From the NCBI RefSeq assembly GCF_000758705.1, contig NZ_CP009287.1:1-64000 (forward strand): a DNA stretch of 64,000 bases, given 5' to 3'. The translations under genes and the position numbers were made by a program. Positions 1-11,763 of the stretch are shown piece by piece. The notes under the pieces were generated by a model. It saw only the letters and a program-made list of their open reading frames with translations, had not been told where the DNA came from and searched no databases. The stretch comes from Paenibacillus graminis (GTDB lineage: Bacteria > Bacillota > Bacilli > Paenibacillales > Paenibacillaceae). Each line of letters begins with the position of its first letter. The stretch's first letter is position 1.

Positions 1-87
1 GATAAGATTTCGTAACAACCCATTTTCTTCGACATTTCCACTTCATGGCTGACGCCACATTTGGAAGATTTAAAGGAGTGACAGTCT

Positions 88-1434
88 GTGGACAGCCATA
101 CTTCCGAATTATGGCAGCAAATTTTATCGATTATTCAAACCAAATTAAGCAAGCCGAGCTTTGATACCTGGTTTAAGGCAACGAAGGCGCTTACCTTCAG
201 CTCCCAGGCCCTAATCATCTCGGCGCCTACAACCTTTGCTGTAGAATGGCTGGAAAGTCGTTATACCAAATTGGTAGGAGCTACGGTTTATGAAGTGACC
301 GGAGAGCAAGTTGAGGTCAAGTTTGTGATTGAGGAGAATAAGCCGGCCGAACCAGTCGTGCAACAAATGGCTCCTTCCCCAGCGGTATCGCGTGAAGAAG
401 CGCAGACCCATTTGCTCAATCCCAAATACACTTTCGATACGTTCGTCATCGGTTCAGGCAACCGTTTTGCGCATGCGGCTTCACTAGCCGTGGCAGAAGC
501 GCCGGCAAAGGCTTATAACCCTCTGTTTTTATACGGCGGCGTGGGACTAGGTAAAACTCATTTGATGCACGCGATCGGACATTATGTGCTGGAGCACAAT
601 CCTAACAATAAGGTAATCTACATTTCGTCCGAGAAGTTTACGAATGAGTTCATCAATTCCATCCGTGACAACCGCGGTGAAAGCTTCCGCAACAAGTACC
701 GCAATGTTGACATATTGCTTATTGACGACATTCAATTCCTCGCCGGCAAGGAGTCAACACAGGAGGAATTTTTCCATACGTTCAACGCTTTGCACGAAGA
801 ACGCAAGCAAATTATTATCTCGAGCGACCGTCCCCCAAAGGAAATTCCCACATTGGAAGAACGGCTGCGCTCCCGGTTTGAATGGGGACTCATCACCGAT
901 ATTCAACCGCCGGATCTGGAGACGCGAATTGCCATTCTTCGCAAGAAAGCCAAAGCAGAGAATCTCGACATTCCGAATGAAGCCATGATGTACATTGCCA
1001 ATCAGATCGATACGAACATCCGTGAGTTGGAAGGTGCTCTAATTCGGGTGGTTGCCTACTCTTCCCTGACCAACCAGGATGTAACGACCCATCTGGCAGC
1101 CGAGGCGCTGAAGGACATTATCCCTTCCAGCCGGCCGAAGATGATTACCATAGGTGATATTCAGCAAAAAGTCGGAGAATATTACAATTTGCGCATGGAA
1201 GACTTCAAAGCGCGCAAACGCACCAAGGCTGTAGCTTTTCCCCGGCAAATCGCCATGTATCTCTCCCGCGAGCTAACGGATTATTCGCTGCCCAAGATTG
1301 GAGAGGCGTTCGGAGGACGGGACCATACCACCGTTATCCATGCCCATGAGAAGATTACACAGTCACTAAAGGTAGACCAGGAGTTGTACAAAGTGGTAAA
1401 TAATCTTGCGGAGAAAATTAAAAATCCTTCCTAA
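88..1434 (+). CDS. dnaA: Chromosomal replication initiator DnaA
   Basis: DnaA binds DnaA boxes at oriC, forms an ATP-dependent filament and opens the origin. The 448-residue protein has the usual four domains: an N-terminal interaction domain (about 1-85), a short linker, an AAA+ ATPase (Walker [10 protein letters not shown] near 150-158, Walker [10 protein letters not shown]) and a C-terminal helix-turn-helix carrying the DnaA signature [13 protein letters not shown]. The start is GTG at 88, eight bases after the ribosome site AAAGGAGTG (71-79). It is the first gene of the dnaA-dnaN-yaaA-recF-remB-gyrB cluster and is followed directly by an origin segment. Its promoter lies upstream of the window. 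Confidence 0.98.
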   Translation: MDSHTSELWQQILSIIQTKLSKPSFDTWFKATKALTFSSQALIISAPTTFAVEWLESRYTKLVGATVYEVTGEQVEVKFVIEENKPAEPVVQQMAPSPAVSREEAQTHLLNPKYTFDTFVIGSGNRFAHAASLAVAEAPAKAYNPLFLYGGVGLGKTHLMHAIGHYVLEHNPNNKVIYISSEKFTNEFINSIRDNRGESFRNKYRNVDILLIDDIQFLAGKESTQEEFFHTFNALHEERKQIIISSDRPPKEIPTLEERLRSRFEWGLITDIQPPDLETRIAILRKKAKAENLDIPNEAMMYIANQIDTNIRELEGALIRVVAYSSLTNQDVTTHLAAEALKDIIPSSRPKMITIGDIQQKVGEYYNLRMEDFKARKRTKAVAFPRQIAMYLSRELTDYSLPKIGEAFGGRDHTTVIHAHEKITQSLKVDQELYKVVNNLAEKIKNPS

Positions 1435-1631
1435 GAGGAACAAAGAGCCTATACACAATCTATACACATGTGGGTAGGCTTAATTTTATGCTGTTTTCCG
1501 GGTTATCCACATAAACCGGGCCCCTACTACTAATACTATTAAATAACTATAATAATTCATCTTCTAAGAGCCGTGTTTCGAAGTGAATGAACCACCACCG
1601 GTTTCCCAATTTTTCCGCTAGGAGTGAAATC
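1435..1631. other. oriC: oriC segment between dnaA and dnaN
   Basis: This intergenic stretch carries two direct CTATACACA repeats (1449-1457, 1460-1468) that resemble DnaA boxes and one perfect consensus box TTATCCACA (1503-1511). A GC clamp (CCGGGCCCC, 1517-1525) and an AT-rich run of CTA/TTA triplets (1524-1558) follow. A DnaA box, GC cluster and DnaA-trio in this order form the known unwinding module of B. subtilis incC. The position just after dnaA fits a bipartite Firmicute origin whose other half would lie upstream of the window. The dnaN ribosome site is at its right end. Confidence 0.8.
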
Positions 1632-2774
1632 ATGAAAATAAGCATTCTCAAAAATGAGCTCAATGAATCGATAGGTCATGTATCCAAGGCAATTTCCAGC
1701 AGAACTACCATCCCGATTCTTACCGGTATTAAGTTCGAAGTCAGCCATCAGGGAGTTACCCTGACTGCCAGCGATACGGATATCTCCATCCAATCCTTCA
1801 TTCCTGCAGAAGATGACAGCCATACGATCGTCAAAGTCGAGCAGCCCGGCAGTGTTGTACTTCCAGCCAAGTTTTTCGTGGAGATCATCAAGAAGCTTCC
1901 CTCCAAAGAAATTCACATGGAAGTCAAAGAAGGCTTTCAAACCTATATCTCTTCCGGTTCCACCGAGATTCAAATTGTCGGCCTTGATCCGGAGGAATTC
2001 CCTGTACTTCCCAGCATTGAAGAGAATGATACGATCTCTCTGCCTGGCGATTTGCTGAAGAATATGATCAAACAAACCGCTTTCTCCATCTCCACCCAGG
2101 AGACAACTCCTATTTTGACAGGGATTCTGTGGAATCTTAGCGATAATGAATTCAAATTCACGGCTACTGACCGGCACCGTCTGGCCACAAGAGCTGCGCA
2201 TCTGGAAGGTACGGAAAGTGTCCAATTTGCCAATGTCGTCATTGCCGGCAAAACGCTGAACGAATTGAGTAAAATCATTCCGGATCAGAATATGCTGGTG
2301 GATATTGTCGTTGCCGATAACCAGGTGCTGTTCAAAATTGACAAGGTTTTGTTCTATTCACGGATCCTGGACGGGATTTATCCGGATACTTCTAGGATTA
2401 TTCCAACCGCCTACAAAACAGAACTAACTTTGGATACAAAAAAACTCAGCGAATCGATTGACCGTGCTTATTTGCTGTCGCGTGAAGAAAAAACGAATAT
2501 CGTACGCATGCAGACGCTGGAAAACGGTGATGTTGAGATTTCATCCAGCTCGTCAGAGCTTGGGAAGGTCCGGGAAGAGCTGGAGGTTATTGATTTTAAA
2601 GGCGAGCCGCTGAAGATCTCCTTCAACTCAAAATATATGCTGGATGTGCTCAAGGTTGTAGAAAGTGAACAGCTCGTCATCGCTTTTACCGGGATGATGA
2701 GTCCGATCATTCTGAAGCCGCTGGATGAAAGCCGCAGCCTGTACGTTATTCTCCCATACCGGACAACCAATTAA
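1632..2774 (+). CDS. dnaN: DNA polymerase III beta sliding clamp
   Basis: DnaN dimerises into the ring-shaped processivity clamp that tethers polymerase to DNA and also recruits repair and regulatory partners. The ATG at 1632 (protein starts MKISILKNELNES) follows the ribosome site AGGAGTGA and gives 380 residues, the normal family length; an in-frame ATG at 1587 lacks a good site. The chain shows three repeated clamp folds and ends in the typical ILPYRTTN tail. It follows oriC and precedes yaaA and recF, the classic order. YabA, also encoded in this window at 24 kb, acts through DnaN and DnaA in B. subtilis. Confidence 0.97.
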   Translation: MKISILKNELNESIGHVSKAISSRTTIPILTGIKFEVSHQGVTLTASDTDISIQSFIPAEDDSHTIVKVEQPGSVVLPAKFFVEIIKKLPSKEIHMEVKEGFQTYISSGSTEIQIVGLDPEEFPVLPSIEENDTISLPGDLLKNMIKQTAFSISTQETTPILTGILWNLSDNEFKFTATDRHRLATRAAHLEGTESVQFANVVIAGKTLNELSKIIPDQNMLVDIVVADNQVLFKIDKVLFYSRILDGIYPDTSRIIPTAYKTELTLDTKKLSESIDRAYLLSREEKTNIVRMQTLENGDVEISSSSSELGKVREELEVIDFKGEPLKISFNSKYMLDVLKVVESEQLVIAFTGMMSPIILKPLDESRSLYVILPYRTTN

Positions 2775-2792
2775 TGCCGCTGTCCATCCACA

Positions 2793-2897
2793 TGTGGATA
2801 AGTGGCCGAAAGGATAAAAATCATGAAAAAAATACTTATCCACAGTGAATATATTAAGCTCGACCAGTTTTTGAAGCTCTCCGATTGTGTATCCACA
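2793..2897. promoter_or_regulatory. DnaA-box cluster at the dnaN-yaaA junction
   Basis: Two perfect DnaA boxes lie here: TGTGGATAA on the opposite strand (2793-2801) and TTATCCACA on the + strand (2836-2844). A one-mismatch copy GTATCCACA lies at 2889-2897. The last two fall inside the yaaA coding region. They may bind DnaA as accessory or titration sites, but a role in initiation is inferred only from sequence and position. Confidence 0.6.
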
Positions 2898-3050
2898 GGC
2901 GGGATGGCGAAAGCCTTGCTGCAGGAAGGCTATGTGCAGGTCAACGGGGAAAAGGAAGATCGTCGTGGAAGAAAGCTGTACCCGGGTGATAAAGTAGAGG
3001 TTCAGGATAACGGCGTTTTCGAGGTTGAAGGCGGCGGAATAAAAGAATAA
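2823..3050 (+). CDS. yaaA: S4-domain RNA-binding protein YaaA
   Basis: A 75-residue protein made almost entirely of an S4-like RNA-binding fold (IKLDQFLKLSDCVSTGGMAK, then VQVNGEKEDRRGRKLYPGD). YaaA-type proteins sit between dnaN and recF in most Bacilli; a ribosome-related role has been proposed, but the exact function is not settled. The ATG at 2823 is chosen because homologues begin at this point; an upstream in-frame start at 2802 would add MAERIKI. Two DnaA boxes overlap its 5' end. It is probably cotranscribed with recF, whose start is only 21 bases after the stop codon. Confidence 0.9.
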   Translation: MKKILIHSEYIKLDQFLKLSDCVSTGGMAKALLQEGYVQVNGEKEDRRGRKLYPGDKVEVQDNGVFEVEGGGIKE

Positions 3051-3071
3051 CACTCGGGGAGGCTCAGCTTC

Positions 3072-4190
3072 GTGTTTGTCAAAAATATCGGTCTGCAGTA
3101 TTACCGCAATTACGGACTGCTGCGTCTGGAGAGCCTGGGCGATGTGAACCTGATCCTCGGTCAGAATGCCCAGGGCAAAACCAACCTTATGGAGGCTTTG
3201 TTCGTTCTGGCCATGACCAAGAGTCACCGTACCTCCAAGGATAAGGAGCTTATCTCCTTCGATGCTCCGGCAGGCTCTGCGCAAATAGTAGCTGAGGTGG
3301 AGCGGAAATACGGTGATCTGAAGCTGGAGCTGACCTTATCCGCCCAGGGCAAAAAAGCCAAAATTAATGGACTGGAGCAGCGCAGGCTTAGCGAGTTCGT
3401 CGGTTCTTTAAATGTCGTCATGTTCGCTCCGGAGGATCTGGAGATTGTCAAAGGGACCCCTGGCATAAGACGCCGGTTCCTCGATATGGAGATTGGCCAG
3501 GTGCAGCCGAGCTATCTGTTTCATCTGCAGCAATACCAGAAGGTGCTGCTTCAAAGAGGCAATTTGCTCAAACAGTTATGGGGCAAAGAGGCTGCCGGGA
3601 AAGAGCTTTTGGAGATATGGGATGCCCAACTTGTAGAACATGGTGTTAAAATCGTCAAAAAAAGGAAAGAATTCATAAAGAAGCTGCAAATATGGGCTGA
3701 AAGCATTCATCGCGGCATTACAAACGGCGGAGAAGAGCTGAAACTATTGTATGTTCCTTCTTTTGGTGAGCGTGAGATGGAAGATGAAGCTGTCTTATTA
3801 GACAATTTTATGTTAAAGTTATCACAAACGAGAGATCAGGAAATCAGGCGCGGCATGACGCTGACGGGTCCCCATAGGGATGACCTGTCCTTTTTTATCA
3901 ACGGAAGAGAAGCTCAGGTCTACGGCTCCCAAGGGCAGCAACGCACGGCAGCTTTATCGCTCAAGCTGGCGGAAATCGAGCTGATCCATGAAGAGATCGG
4001 AGAGTATCCTGTGCTGCTTCTTGATGATGTTTTGTCCGAACTTGATCCCTACCGTCAGACCCAGCTTATCGAAACCTTTCAAAGCAAGGTGCAGACTTTT
4101 ATTACCGCCACCGGGATTGAAAGTCTGAGTGCCGATAAATTAAAGGGCGCAAGCCTATATCATGTGCATGACGGCAAAGTGGAGATCTAA
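3072..4190 (+). CDS. recF: DNA replication and repair protein RecF
   Basis: RecF is an SMC-like ATPase that, with RecO and RecR, loads RecA onto gapped single-stranded DNA. The 372-residue protein has a Walker A site near the N-terminus (LGQNAQGKTN, about 29-38) and a C-terminal ABC signature followed by Walker B (YGSQGQQRTAALSLKLAE, then VLLLDDVLSELD). The start is GTG at 3072 behind GGGGAGG. It lies in the conserved yaaA-recF-remB-gyrB string. Confidence 0.97.
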   Translation: MFVKNIGLQYYRNYGLLRLESLGDVNLILGQNAQGKTNLMEALFVLAMTKSHRTSKDKELISFDAPAGSAQIVAEVERKYGDLKLELTLSAQGKKAKINGLEQRRLSEFVGSLNVVMFAPEDLEIVKGTPGIRRRFLDMEIGQVQPSYLFHLQQYQKVLLQRGNLLKQLWGKEAAGKELLEIWDAQLVEHGVKIVKKRKEFIKKLQIWAESIHRGITNGGEELKLLYVPSFGEREMEDEAVLLDNFMLKLSQTRDQEIRRGMTLTGPHRDDLSFFINGREAQVYGSQGQQRTAALSLKLAEIELIHEEIGEYPVLLLDDVLSELDPYRQTQLIETFQSKVQTFITATGIESLSADKLKGASLYHVHDGKVEI

Positions 4191-4206
4191 AGAGCGGAGG
4201 AAGACC

Positions 4207-4455
4207 ATGTATATTCATTTGGGCGGGGAAAAGATTATTCGATCCTCAGAGTTAATCGCTATTTTTGATATCTCGATTGAGAAATCCTCCAAGGTATCGA
4301 AGCAGTTTATTGTTCATTCCGAGCAGGACAAAAAACTGGAACGAATCGGTGAAGAGGAAGCGAAGTCCATTGTAGTAACCAAAAATACTGTATATTACTC
4401 CCCTATCTCCTCCTCCACTCTCAAAAAAAGAGCCAAAATCTTGTTGGAAATATAA
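4207..4455 (+). CDS. remB: Extracellular matrix regulator RemB (DUF370)
   Basis: An 82-residue DUF370 protein (MYIHLGGEKIIRSSELIAIFD at the N-terminus). In B. subtilis RemA and RemB activate biofilm matrix genes, and RemB (YaaB) is encoded at this same place between recF and gyrB. The ATG at 4207 follows AGCGGAGG; an upstream in-frame start would overlap recF and lacks a suitable site. Part of the recF-gyrB cluster. Confidence 0.9.
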   Translation: MYIHLGGEKIIRSSELIAIFDISIEKSSKVSKQFIVHSEQDKKLERIGEEEAKSIVVTKNTVYYSPISSSTLKKRAKILLEI

Positions 4456-4465
4456 CGTTGTGTGA

Positions 4466-6412
<1,947 letters not shown>

Positions 6413-6431
6413 TACGGCAGTTTGTTGATAG

Positions 6432-6484
6432 GAACCTCCGATTTCTCTATTTGTGATAAATAAGAGAGCGGAGGTTCTTTTTTA
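6432..6484 (+). terminator. gyrB terminator
   Basis: GAACCTCCG (6432-6440) pairs perfectly with CGGAGGTTC (6469-6477), an inner CTCT/AGAG adds to the stem, and a T run follows. It closes the dnaA-gyrB cluster and faces the convergent gene on the - strand. Confidence 0.9.
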
Positions 6485-7369
6485 ATGTCTTTTAGCCCGT
6501 TTGTATCGACGGACTGAGGTGGGGCGGGCTTTTTTTAATCTACCGTAAGCCCGGGCATAACTGCGGATCTTGCGGTAAATAGACTTATTCTGAAAGCTGC
6601 TGAATACAATAATGGATGGAAGCGTATTGACCTCCAGCAGCCATAGATCATGATGCGAATCTATAGCCACATCAAGTCCAATCTCTTTAAGACCCGGATA
6701 GGCGGTTTCTAGCTGTGCGGCAATTTTTACGCCCATAAATTTCAACTTCTGAATGGTCGCATTCATTTCATCTGGAATCATATGCGGTTTTAGCAGATTG
6801 TGAACGGTATAAATGCTGCCCCCGCTGTGGTAGTTAGTGACAACTTTTTGTGGAGCCGCTACTCTGCCCAGCATCCCCGTAGTTTCCCATGCTCCTGAAA
6901 GGTTTTTTTGCGTAAGTACCCGCAGATCGAAAGGACGGTCCTGATGACAGAGCAGATCAATACCCTGCTGGATCAAATACGTACGTCCTTTAATCCGCTG
7001 CAGCAAAGCTGCATGCAGCTCCTGCGGCGAGGAGAAGGCCTCTGCATCTTTTGCATAGCGCAGAATATACATTACCTTTTGTTCAATACCTGCATCACTG
7101 TCTACGATTCCATGGGTTAAAGCGTAGTCACTGCTCCCGGGTTGACGGTCACTGGGGCTTAAATGAACCGTACGCTGTTCTGCCCTCATTACCCCGCTGC
7201 CAAAAGTCCCGCGATCTGGCTTAATATAAACCGTTCCGTAAATCCCAAGCAGTTCTACTAACGCCTCCTGGCTGTATTTTCGCGTTTCAGGAATAAATAC
7301 AGCCAACTGGCGGTTGGATAAAATGACTTTCGTCTTGGCCCATTTACTGGACACCCGCTGAATCTTCAT
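6482..7369 (-). CDS. YheC/YheD-type ATP-grasp protein (spore coat associated)
   Basis: A 295-residue ATP-grasp-like protein: VYIKPDRGTFGSGVMR is the N-terminal nucleotide-binding segment, and EIGLDVAIDSHHDLWLLEVNTLPS contains the metal-binding acidic and Asn residues. YheC and YheD of B. subtilis are endospore coat-associated proteins of this family; the substrate is unknown. The start (ATG, complement of 7367-7369) follows GGAGG at a good distance. It is a lone - strand gene between gyrB and gyrA, with a basic tail (RRYKRAKRH). The gene assignment is by family only, as Paenibacillus carries many paralogues. Confidence 0.8.
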   Translation of the reverse strand: MKIQRVSSKWAKTKVILSNRQLAVFIPETRKYSQEALVELLGIYGTVYIKPDRGTFGSGVMRAEQRTVHLSPSDRQPGSSDYALTHGIVDSDAGIEQKVMYILRYAKDAEAFSSPQELHAALLQRIKGRTYLIQQGIDLLCHQDRPFDLRVLTQKNLSGAWETTGMLGRVAAPQKVVTNYHSGGSIYTVHNLLKPHMIPDEMNATIQKLKFMGVKIAAQLETAYPGLKEIGLDVAIDSHHDLWLLEVNTLPSIIVFSSFQNKSIYRKIRSYARAYGRLKKARPTSVRRYKRAKRH

Positions 7370-7706
7370 GACCTGCCTCCTTCAAAGTATTACGAGCAGT
7401 AAACTACATTTCATATTCATAGAGTCAGGCATTGGCATTTGAAATTTCAGGACAAGCAACCCAAACAATGTTATAATATAAGGATATGGGGCTATGTCTT
7501 TTGGGACAAAATAAGAGTTATAGAGCCTTTCTTCTTGTCTTTACATTCTATGTGCTGAAGGCAATGGCGGAGCGGGCGTATACCCTTATCCCGCTAAAGA
7601 AAATCCATTATAGAAGATAAAAGGCTATCATGTTTAATTGTGCTGCTTTTGTGAAAGTAATATAATTAAGGGTAGCGGTTTTTAACTGAAGGAGGTCCAG
7701 CAACTC
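7370..7706 (+). promoter_or_regulatory. gyrA upstream region and promoter
   Basis: This 337-base gap holds a good SigA-type promoter, TTGTGC (7638-7643), a 17-base spacer, then TATAAT (7661-7666), 40 bases before gyrA. A second TATAAT (7472-7477) lacks a clear -35. Between them, AGCGGG (7571-7576) and CCCGCT (7590-7595) can form a hairpin. The gyrA ribosome site GAAGGAGGTCC precedes the start codon. No gene is visible. Confidence 0.6.
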
Positions 7707-10250
7707 ATGGCTGAACAAAATAACCCGCAAGTCAAAGATCGGGACATTGGTGAGGAAATGCGCGAATCCTTTATGGATTACGCGATGAGCATCATTGTGA
7801 GCCGGGCTTTGCCGGATGTGCGGGACGGACTTAAGCCTGTCCACCGACGCATTTTGTTTGCGATGTCGGAACTTGGAATGTTTGCCGATAAACCTCATAA
7901 GAAATCAGCAAGAATCGTCGGTGAGGTTATCGGTAAGTATCATCCTCACGGAGACTCGGCTGTTTATGAAACGATGGTCCGGATGGCGCAGGATTTCTCG
8001 ATGCGGTATATGCTCGTCGATGGTCACGGGAACTTTGGCTCTATTGACGGCGACATGGCTGCAGCCATGCGGTATACCGAAGCCCGGCTTTCCAAAATTG
8101 CCGGAGAAATGCTACGCGATCTGAATAAAGAGACCGTTGATTTCGCACCCAACTATGATGGTGAAGAGAATGAGCCCGTAGTATTACCTGCCCGTTATCC
8201 GAACCTGCTTGTTAACGGGGTATCTGGTATCGCTGTTGGTATGGCTACCAATATTCCTCCTCATAACATGGGAGAGGTTATTGACGGTGTGCAGGCGATG
8301 ATCAAAAATCCCGACATTACACCCATGGAACTCATGGAATATATTCAAGGCCCGGACTTTCCAACGGCTGGTTACATTTTAGGCCGTGAGGGCATCCGCC
8401 AAGCTTACCGTACTGGCCGCGGATCGGTAACTATGCGAGCCAAAGCGGATATCGAAGAAAATAACGGCAAAGCGCGGATTATTGTAAGCGAGCTGCCTTA
8501 CCAGGTCAACAAAGCCAGATTGGTTGAGAAGATCGCGGAATTAGTGCGTGAGAAACGGATTGAAGGCATTACAGATCTTCGGGATGAATCGGACCGCAAT
8601 GGTATGCGTGTAGTCGTTGAAATGAGACGTGATGTGAACCCGAGCGTGGTGCTGAATAATCTTTACAAGCATACCTCGATGCAGTCCACATTTGGTATCA
8701 ACATGCTTGCCATCGTTAATAACGAACCGAAGATTCTTAATCTCCGGGATGTGCTGTACCATTACTTGCAGCATCAGATTGAAGTTATTCGGCGCCGGAC
8801 GATTTTCGATCTCAAAAAGGCTGAGGCACGGGCACATATTCTGGAAGGATTGCGAATCGCACTGGATCATCTGGATGAAGTTATTGCCTTGATCCGAGCT
8901 TCCCGTACAACTGATATTGCTCGGGATGGCTTGATGAGCACCTTCAGTCTCAGCGTAGAGCAGGCACAAGCCATCCTTGATATGCGGATGCAGCGTCTGA
9001 CCGGCTTGGAACGTGAAAAAATTGAGAACGAATATAATGAGCTGTTGGCCAAGATTGCTGAGTACCGTGAGATTCTGGCTAATGAGCATCTCGTACTGGA
9101 GATTATCAGCAATGAGCTCCAGGAGATCCGTGACAGGTATTCGGATGACCGCCGTACAGAAATCACGGTTGGAGAAGAAAGCATCCTGGATGAGGATCTG
9201 ATTCCGCGTGAAGAGGTTGTCATCACTATTACGCATACCGGATATATTAAGCGTCTGCCGGTCAGCACCTATCGCAGCCAGAAGCGCGGAGGCCGCGGCG
9301 TTATGGGGATGGATACCAAAGACCAGGACTTCGTGGAACATCTCTTTGTGAGCAACTCCCACAATTACTTGATGTTCTTTACCGATAAGGGCAAGGTATA
9401 CCGGATCAAGGCTTATGAGATTCCGGAGCTTGGACGGACTGCGCGGGGGACACCAATCATCAATCTGATCCAGATTGAACAAGGTGAGAAGATTAGTGCT
9501 GTAATCCAGGTGGAAGAGGCCGACAGCGACAAATACCTATTCTTTGCGACCCGTGAAGGGATCGTCAAGAAGACACCTCTGGAGGATTACAATAATATCC
9601 GCAAAGGTGGATTGATTGCAATCAATCTCCGTGAGGAAGACTCCCTAATCGAAGTTAAGCTGACAGATGGTGAGCAAAACCTGATTATCGGTACTGCACG
9701 CGGAATGTCGATTACGTTCTCAGAGAATGATGTCCGTTCTATGGGACGCAGCGCAACCGGCGTTAAAGGTATTACACTTGATGCCAATGACCATGTTATT
9801 GGGATGGATTGTGTAGACAAAGAGCTGGAGGTACTGATTGTAACCTCCAAGGGTTATGGCAAACGTACCCCTGCTCTGGACTATCGTTCTCAGACACGTG
9901 GCGGTAAAGGGATCAAGACCATCAACCTTACTGACAAGAATGGTCCTGTAGTTGGGCTGAAGGTGGTCAAAAAAGACGAGGACCTCATGATCATTACAAC
10001 GAGCGGCACCCTGATCCGTACCAGTATGGATGGTATTTCTACCATGGGACGTTATGCTCAAGGGGTTAAGCTGATTAACATCCGTGAAGATGATGCTGTG
10101 GCTACGCTCTGCAGAGCCGATAAGAGTGAGGAGGATGAATTCTCCGAGCAAGAGGCTGGCGAGGAAGTTTCAGGCGGAGTTGCTGAGCAGGCTGGGGATG
10201 AAATCCAGTCTGAAACAGTCTCTGATGGCGAAGAGGATAATCTGGAGTAA
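7707..10250 (+). CDS. gyrA: DNA gyrase subunit A
   Basis: GyrA cuts and reseals DNA in the gyrase A2B2 complex. The 847-residue protein has the winged-helix/tower domain with the catalytic tyrosine in [10 protein letters not shown], the quinolone-resistance region [19 protein letters not shown], and a six-bladed C-terminal beta-pinwheel with the GyrA box QKRGGRGV. Its last 40 residues are acidic ([14 protein letters not shown] and on), a variable tail seen in many GyrA proteins. The start is ATG at 7707 behind a strong ribosome site. It has its own promoter and terminator. Confidence 0.98.
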   Translation: MAEQNNPQVKDRDIGEEMRESFMDYAMSIIVSRALPDVRDGLKPVHRRILFAMSELGMFADKPHKKSARIVGEVIGKYHPHGDSAVYETMVRMAQDFSMRYMLVDGHGNFGSIDGDMAAAMRYTEARLSKIAGEMLRDLNKETVDFAPNYDGEENEPVVLPARYPNLLVNGVSGIAVGMATNIPPHNMGEVIDGVQAMIKNPDITPMELMEYIQGPDFPTAGYILGREGIRQAYRTGRGSVTMRAKADIEENNGKARIIVSELPYQVNKARLVEKIAELVREKRIEGITDLRDESDRNGMRVVVEMRRDVNPSVVLNNLYKHTSMQSTFGINMLAIVNNEPKILNLRDVLYHYLQHQIEVIRRRTIFDLKKAEARAHILEGLRIALDHLDEVIALIRASRTTDIARDGLMSTFSLSVEQAQAILDMRMQRLTGLEREKIENEYNELLAKIAEYREILANEHLVLEIISNELQEIRDRYSDDRRTEITVGEESILDEDLIPREEVVITITHTGYIKRLPVSTYRSQKRGGRGVMGMDTKDQDFVEHLFVSNSHNYLMFFTDKGKVYRIKAYEIPELGRTARGTPIINLIQIEQGEKISAVIQVEEADSDKYLFFATREGIVKKTPLEDYNNIRKGGLIAINLREEDSLIEVKLTDGEQNLIIGTARGMSITFSENDVRSMGRSATGVKGITLDANDHVIGMDCVDKELEVLIVTSKGYGKRTPALDYRSQTRGGKGIKTINLTDKNGPVVGLKVVKKDEDLMIITTSGTLIRTSMDGISTMGRYAQGVKLINIREDDAVATLCRADKSEEDEFSEQEAGEEVSGGVAEQAGDEIQSETVSDGEEDNLE

Positions 10251-10260
10251 ACCTAATATC

Positions 10261-10304
10261 AAGAGCATGGGTTTCTGTATACAGAAACTCATGCTCTTTT
10301 TGCG
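10261..10304 (+). terminator. gyrA terminator
   Basis: AAGAGCATG...GTTTCTGT pairs with ACAGAAAC...CATGCTCTT almost without mismatch, followed by TTTTT. This is a strong intrinsic terminator ten bases after the gyrA stop. Confidence 0.93.
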
Positions 10305-10446
10305 TACCTGCAGTTGAATTGAAGATATTTTGCAATTAAATTTAAGGAAAATCCCTGCTCCATCTAGTCGCTTGGAGTTATCCATACTATAATTAGGGAG
10401 TTATATTACTGGGCACAAGTGTTTCAGAAACAGAGGGGCTGATTGT

Positions 10447-11547
10447 ATGCCAAGCATATCCGTAGGGGAAGTAAAGCCGGGGTCAAAGATTGTTAAAGAT
10501 GTGGTAACACCTTTGGGAGGCATTTTATTCACCAAGGGGAAAATTATACTGCCGCGGGATATTGAAATCCTGCAGGCTTTTTTGATCCAGCACATAGAGA
10601 TTGAAGGCGCCCAGGAAGAGAACAAAGCTCCTGAGACAGCCAAGCCAGTCACCAAGCATGCAGCCTCCAAGCCAGGGGCACTAATCAATGAGTCTCAGCT
10701 TGCCAAAAGCAATTCTCCGCTTCACGATGAATATGAGAAGATGTTGGCTCTTATTAAGAAAAGCTATGCTTCTGCTGCAGCTGCCCAATTGCCTATACTT
10801 GAATTGCGAAGCCAGTTGGAAGCACTGATCAGTCATTTGAAGGACTATCATATTTTGAAGTTTGCACCGCGCGTTCTTTTTGACCAGGATTACAATTATC
10901 ATAACGCAGTGCTCTCTGCATTGACCTCCTACAAAATCGCCCAGTGGTGCGGGTATCCGCAAAAGGATTGGATGCAGACGGCATTTGCAGGCTTGCTGCA
11001 TGATATAGGAAACGTTAAGGTGGATGCATCACTGCTGCAGAAGCCGACACCATTGGCTGCCACTGAAATAGAAGAAGTCCGCAGGCACACCACTTACGGG
11101 TACCAGCTGCTGCGTAATGTTACAGCTATCAATGAGGGCGTTCGGCTGGCCGCATTGCAGCATCATGAGAAGATCGACGGTTCAGGGTACCCGCTCAAAT
11201 TGGAAGGCAGCCAGATTCACTTCTATGCCAAGATTGTGGCCGTAGCGGATATATTCCATGCCATGACGCTGGAGAAGGCTTATAGAAAGGCACAGTCGCC
11301 ATATCTGGTCCTGGAGGAGTTACTAGCTGAGAGCTTCGGAAAGCTGGACCCGGTCATTGTCCAAACATTCATTCAAAAAACAACCGATTTATATAACGGT
11401 ACAAGAATACGCCTTAGCGATGGCCGCCATGGTGAAATTATATTTACAGACCGCAGCAACCCTACCCGGCCTATGGTCAAGGTTGAAGGTACGATCGTTA
11501 ATTTAATGCTGGAGCGGGAGTTGTATATTCAGGAGATTATTGCGTAA
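10447..11547 (+). CDS. HD-GYP domain protein, probable c-di-GMP phosphodiesterase
   Basis: A 366-residue protein with a short N-terminal region (about 1-60, FTKGKIILPRDIEILQAFLI) of the kind that often precedes HD-GYP domains, and a complete HD-GYP core: the HD pair in AGLLHDIGNVKVD and the GYP signature in HHEKIDGSGYPLKL, with further metal-ligand His residues (RRHTTYG). HD-GYP domains hydrolyse cyclic di-GMP in characterised proteins; activity here is inferred. There is no membrane segment. A TATAAT (10388-10393) lies upstream without a clear -35. The gene stands alone between the gyrA terminator and the rRNA operon, a place where B. subtilis has no such gene. Confidence 0.88.
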   Translation: MPSISVGEVKPGSKIVKDVVTPLGGILFTKGKIILPRDIEILQAFLIQHIEIEGAQEENKAPETAKPVTKHAASKPGALINESQLAKSNSPLHDEYEKMLALIKKSYASAAAAQLPILELRSQLEALISHLKDYHILKFAPRVLFDQDYNYHNAVLSALTSYKIAQWCGYPQKDWMQTAFAGLLHDIGNVKVDASLLQKPTPLAATEIEEVRRHTTYGYQLLRNVTAINEGVRLAALQHHEKIDGSGYPLKLEGSQIHFYAKIVAVADIFHAMTLEKAYRKAQSPYLVLEELLAESFGKLDPVIVQTFIQKTTDLYNGTRIRLSDGRHGEIIFTDRSNPTRPMVKVEGTIVNLMLERELYIQEIIA

Positions 11548-11579
11548 TACTATGTATGATGTAACATATATAGTTCCTT

Positions 11580-11638
11580 AAAGCTGTTCCTTGCTCTGCT
11601 GCTTTGTTTTAAGCGGTGCATGAATAGCTTTTTTCTTT
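11580..11638 (+). terminator. Terminator of the HD-GYP gene
   Basis: AAAGCTGTTC (11580-11589) can pair with GAATAGCTTT (11622-11631), with a second small stem inside (CTGCTT/AAGCGG), then a T-rich run. The branched shape lowers confidence. Confidence 0.6.
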
Positions 11639-11649
11639 TAAAATAATGC

Positions 11650-11763
11650 TTGCAATGAATCTCTATACATGGTATATTCTTATTCCGGCCAAGAAAGCTA
11701 AACGCCGAGCTCGATAAGAAGTTAAAAAAAGAGCTTGCATTAATCGGCCGAACATGATATATT
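11650..11763 (+). promoter_or_regulatory. Tandem rRNA promoters P1 and P2
   Basis: P1 is TTGCAA (11650-11655), 17 bases, TATATT (11673-11678). P2 is TTGCAT (11735-11740), 17 bases, TATATT (11758-11763). Two SigA promoters with ideal spacing, 85 bases apart, are typical of Bacillus rRNA operons. They drive the operon starting at 11982. Confidence 0.85.

Noticed and set aside
7472..7487. AATATAAGGAT near 7477 as a third copy of the 63-bp repeat
   Set aside because: Only the left arm matches; no facing arm or loop core is found nearby.
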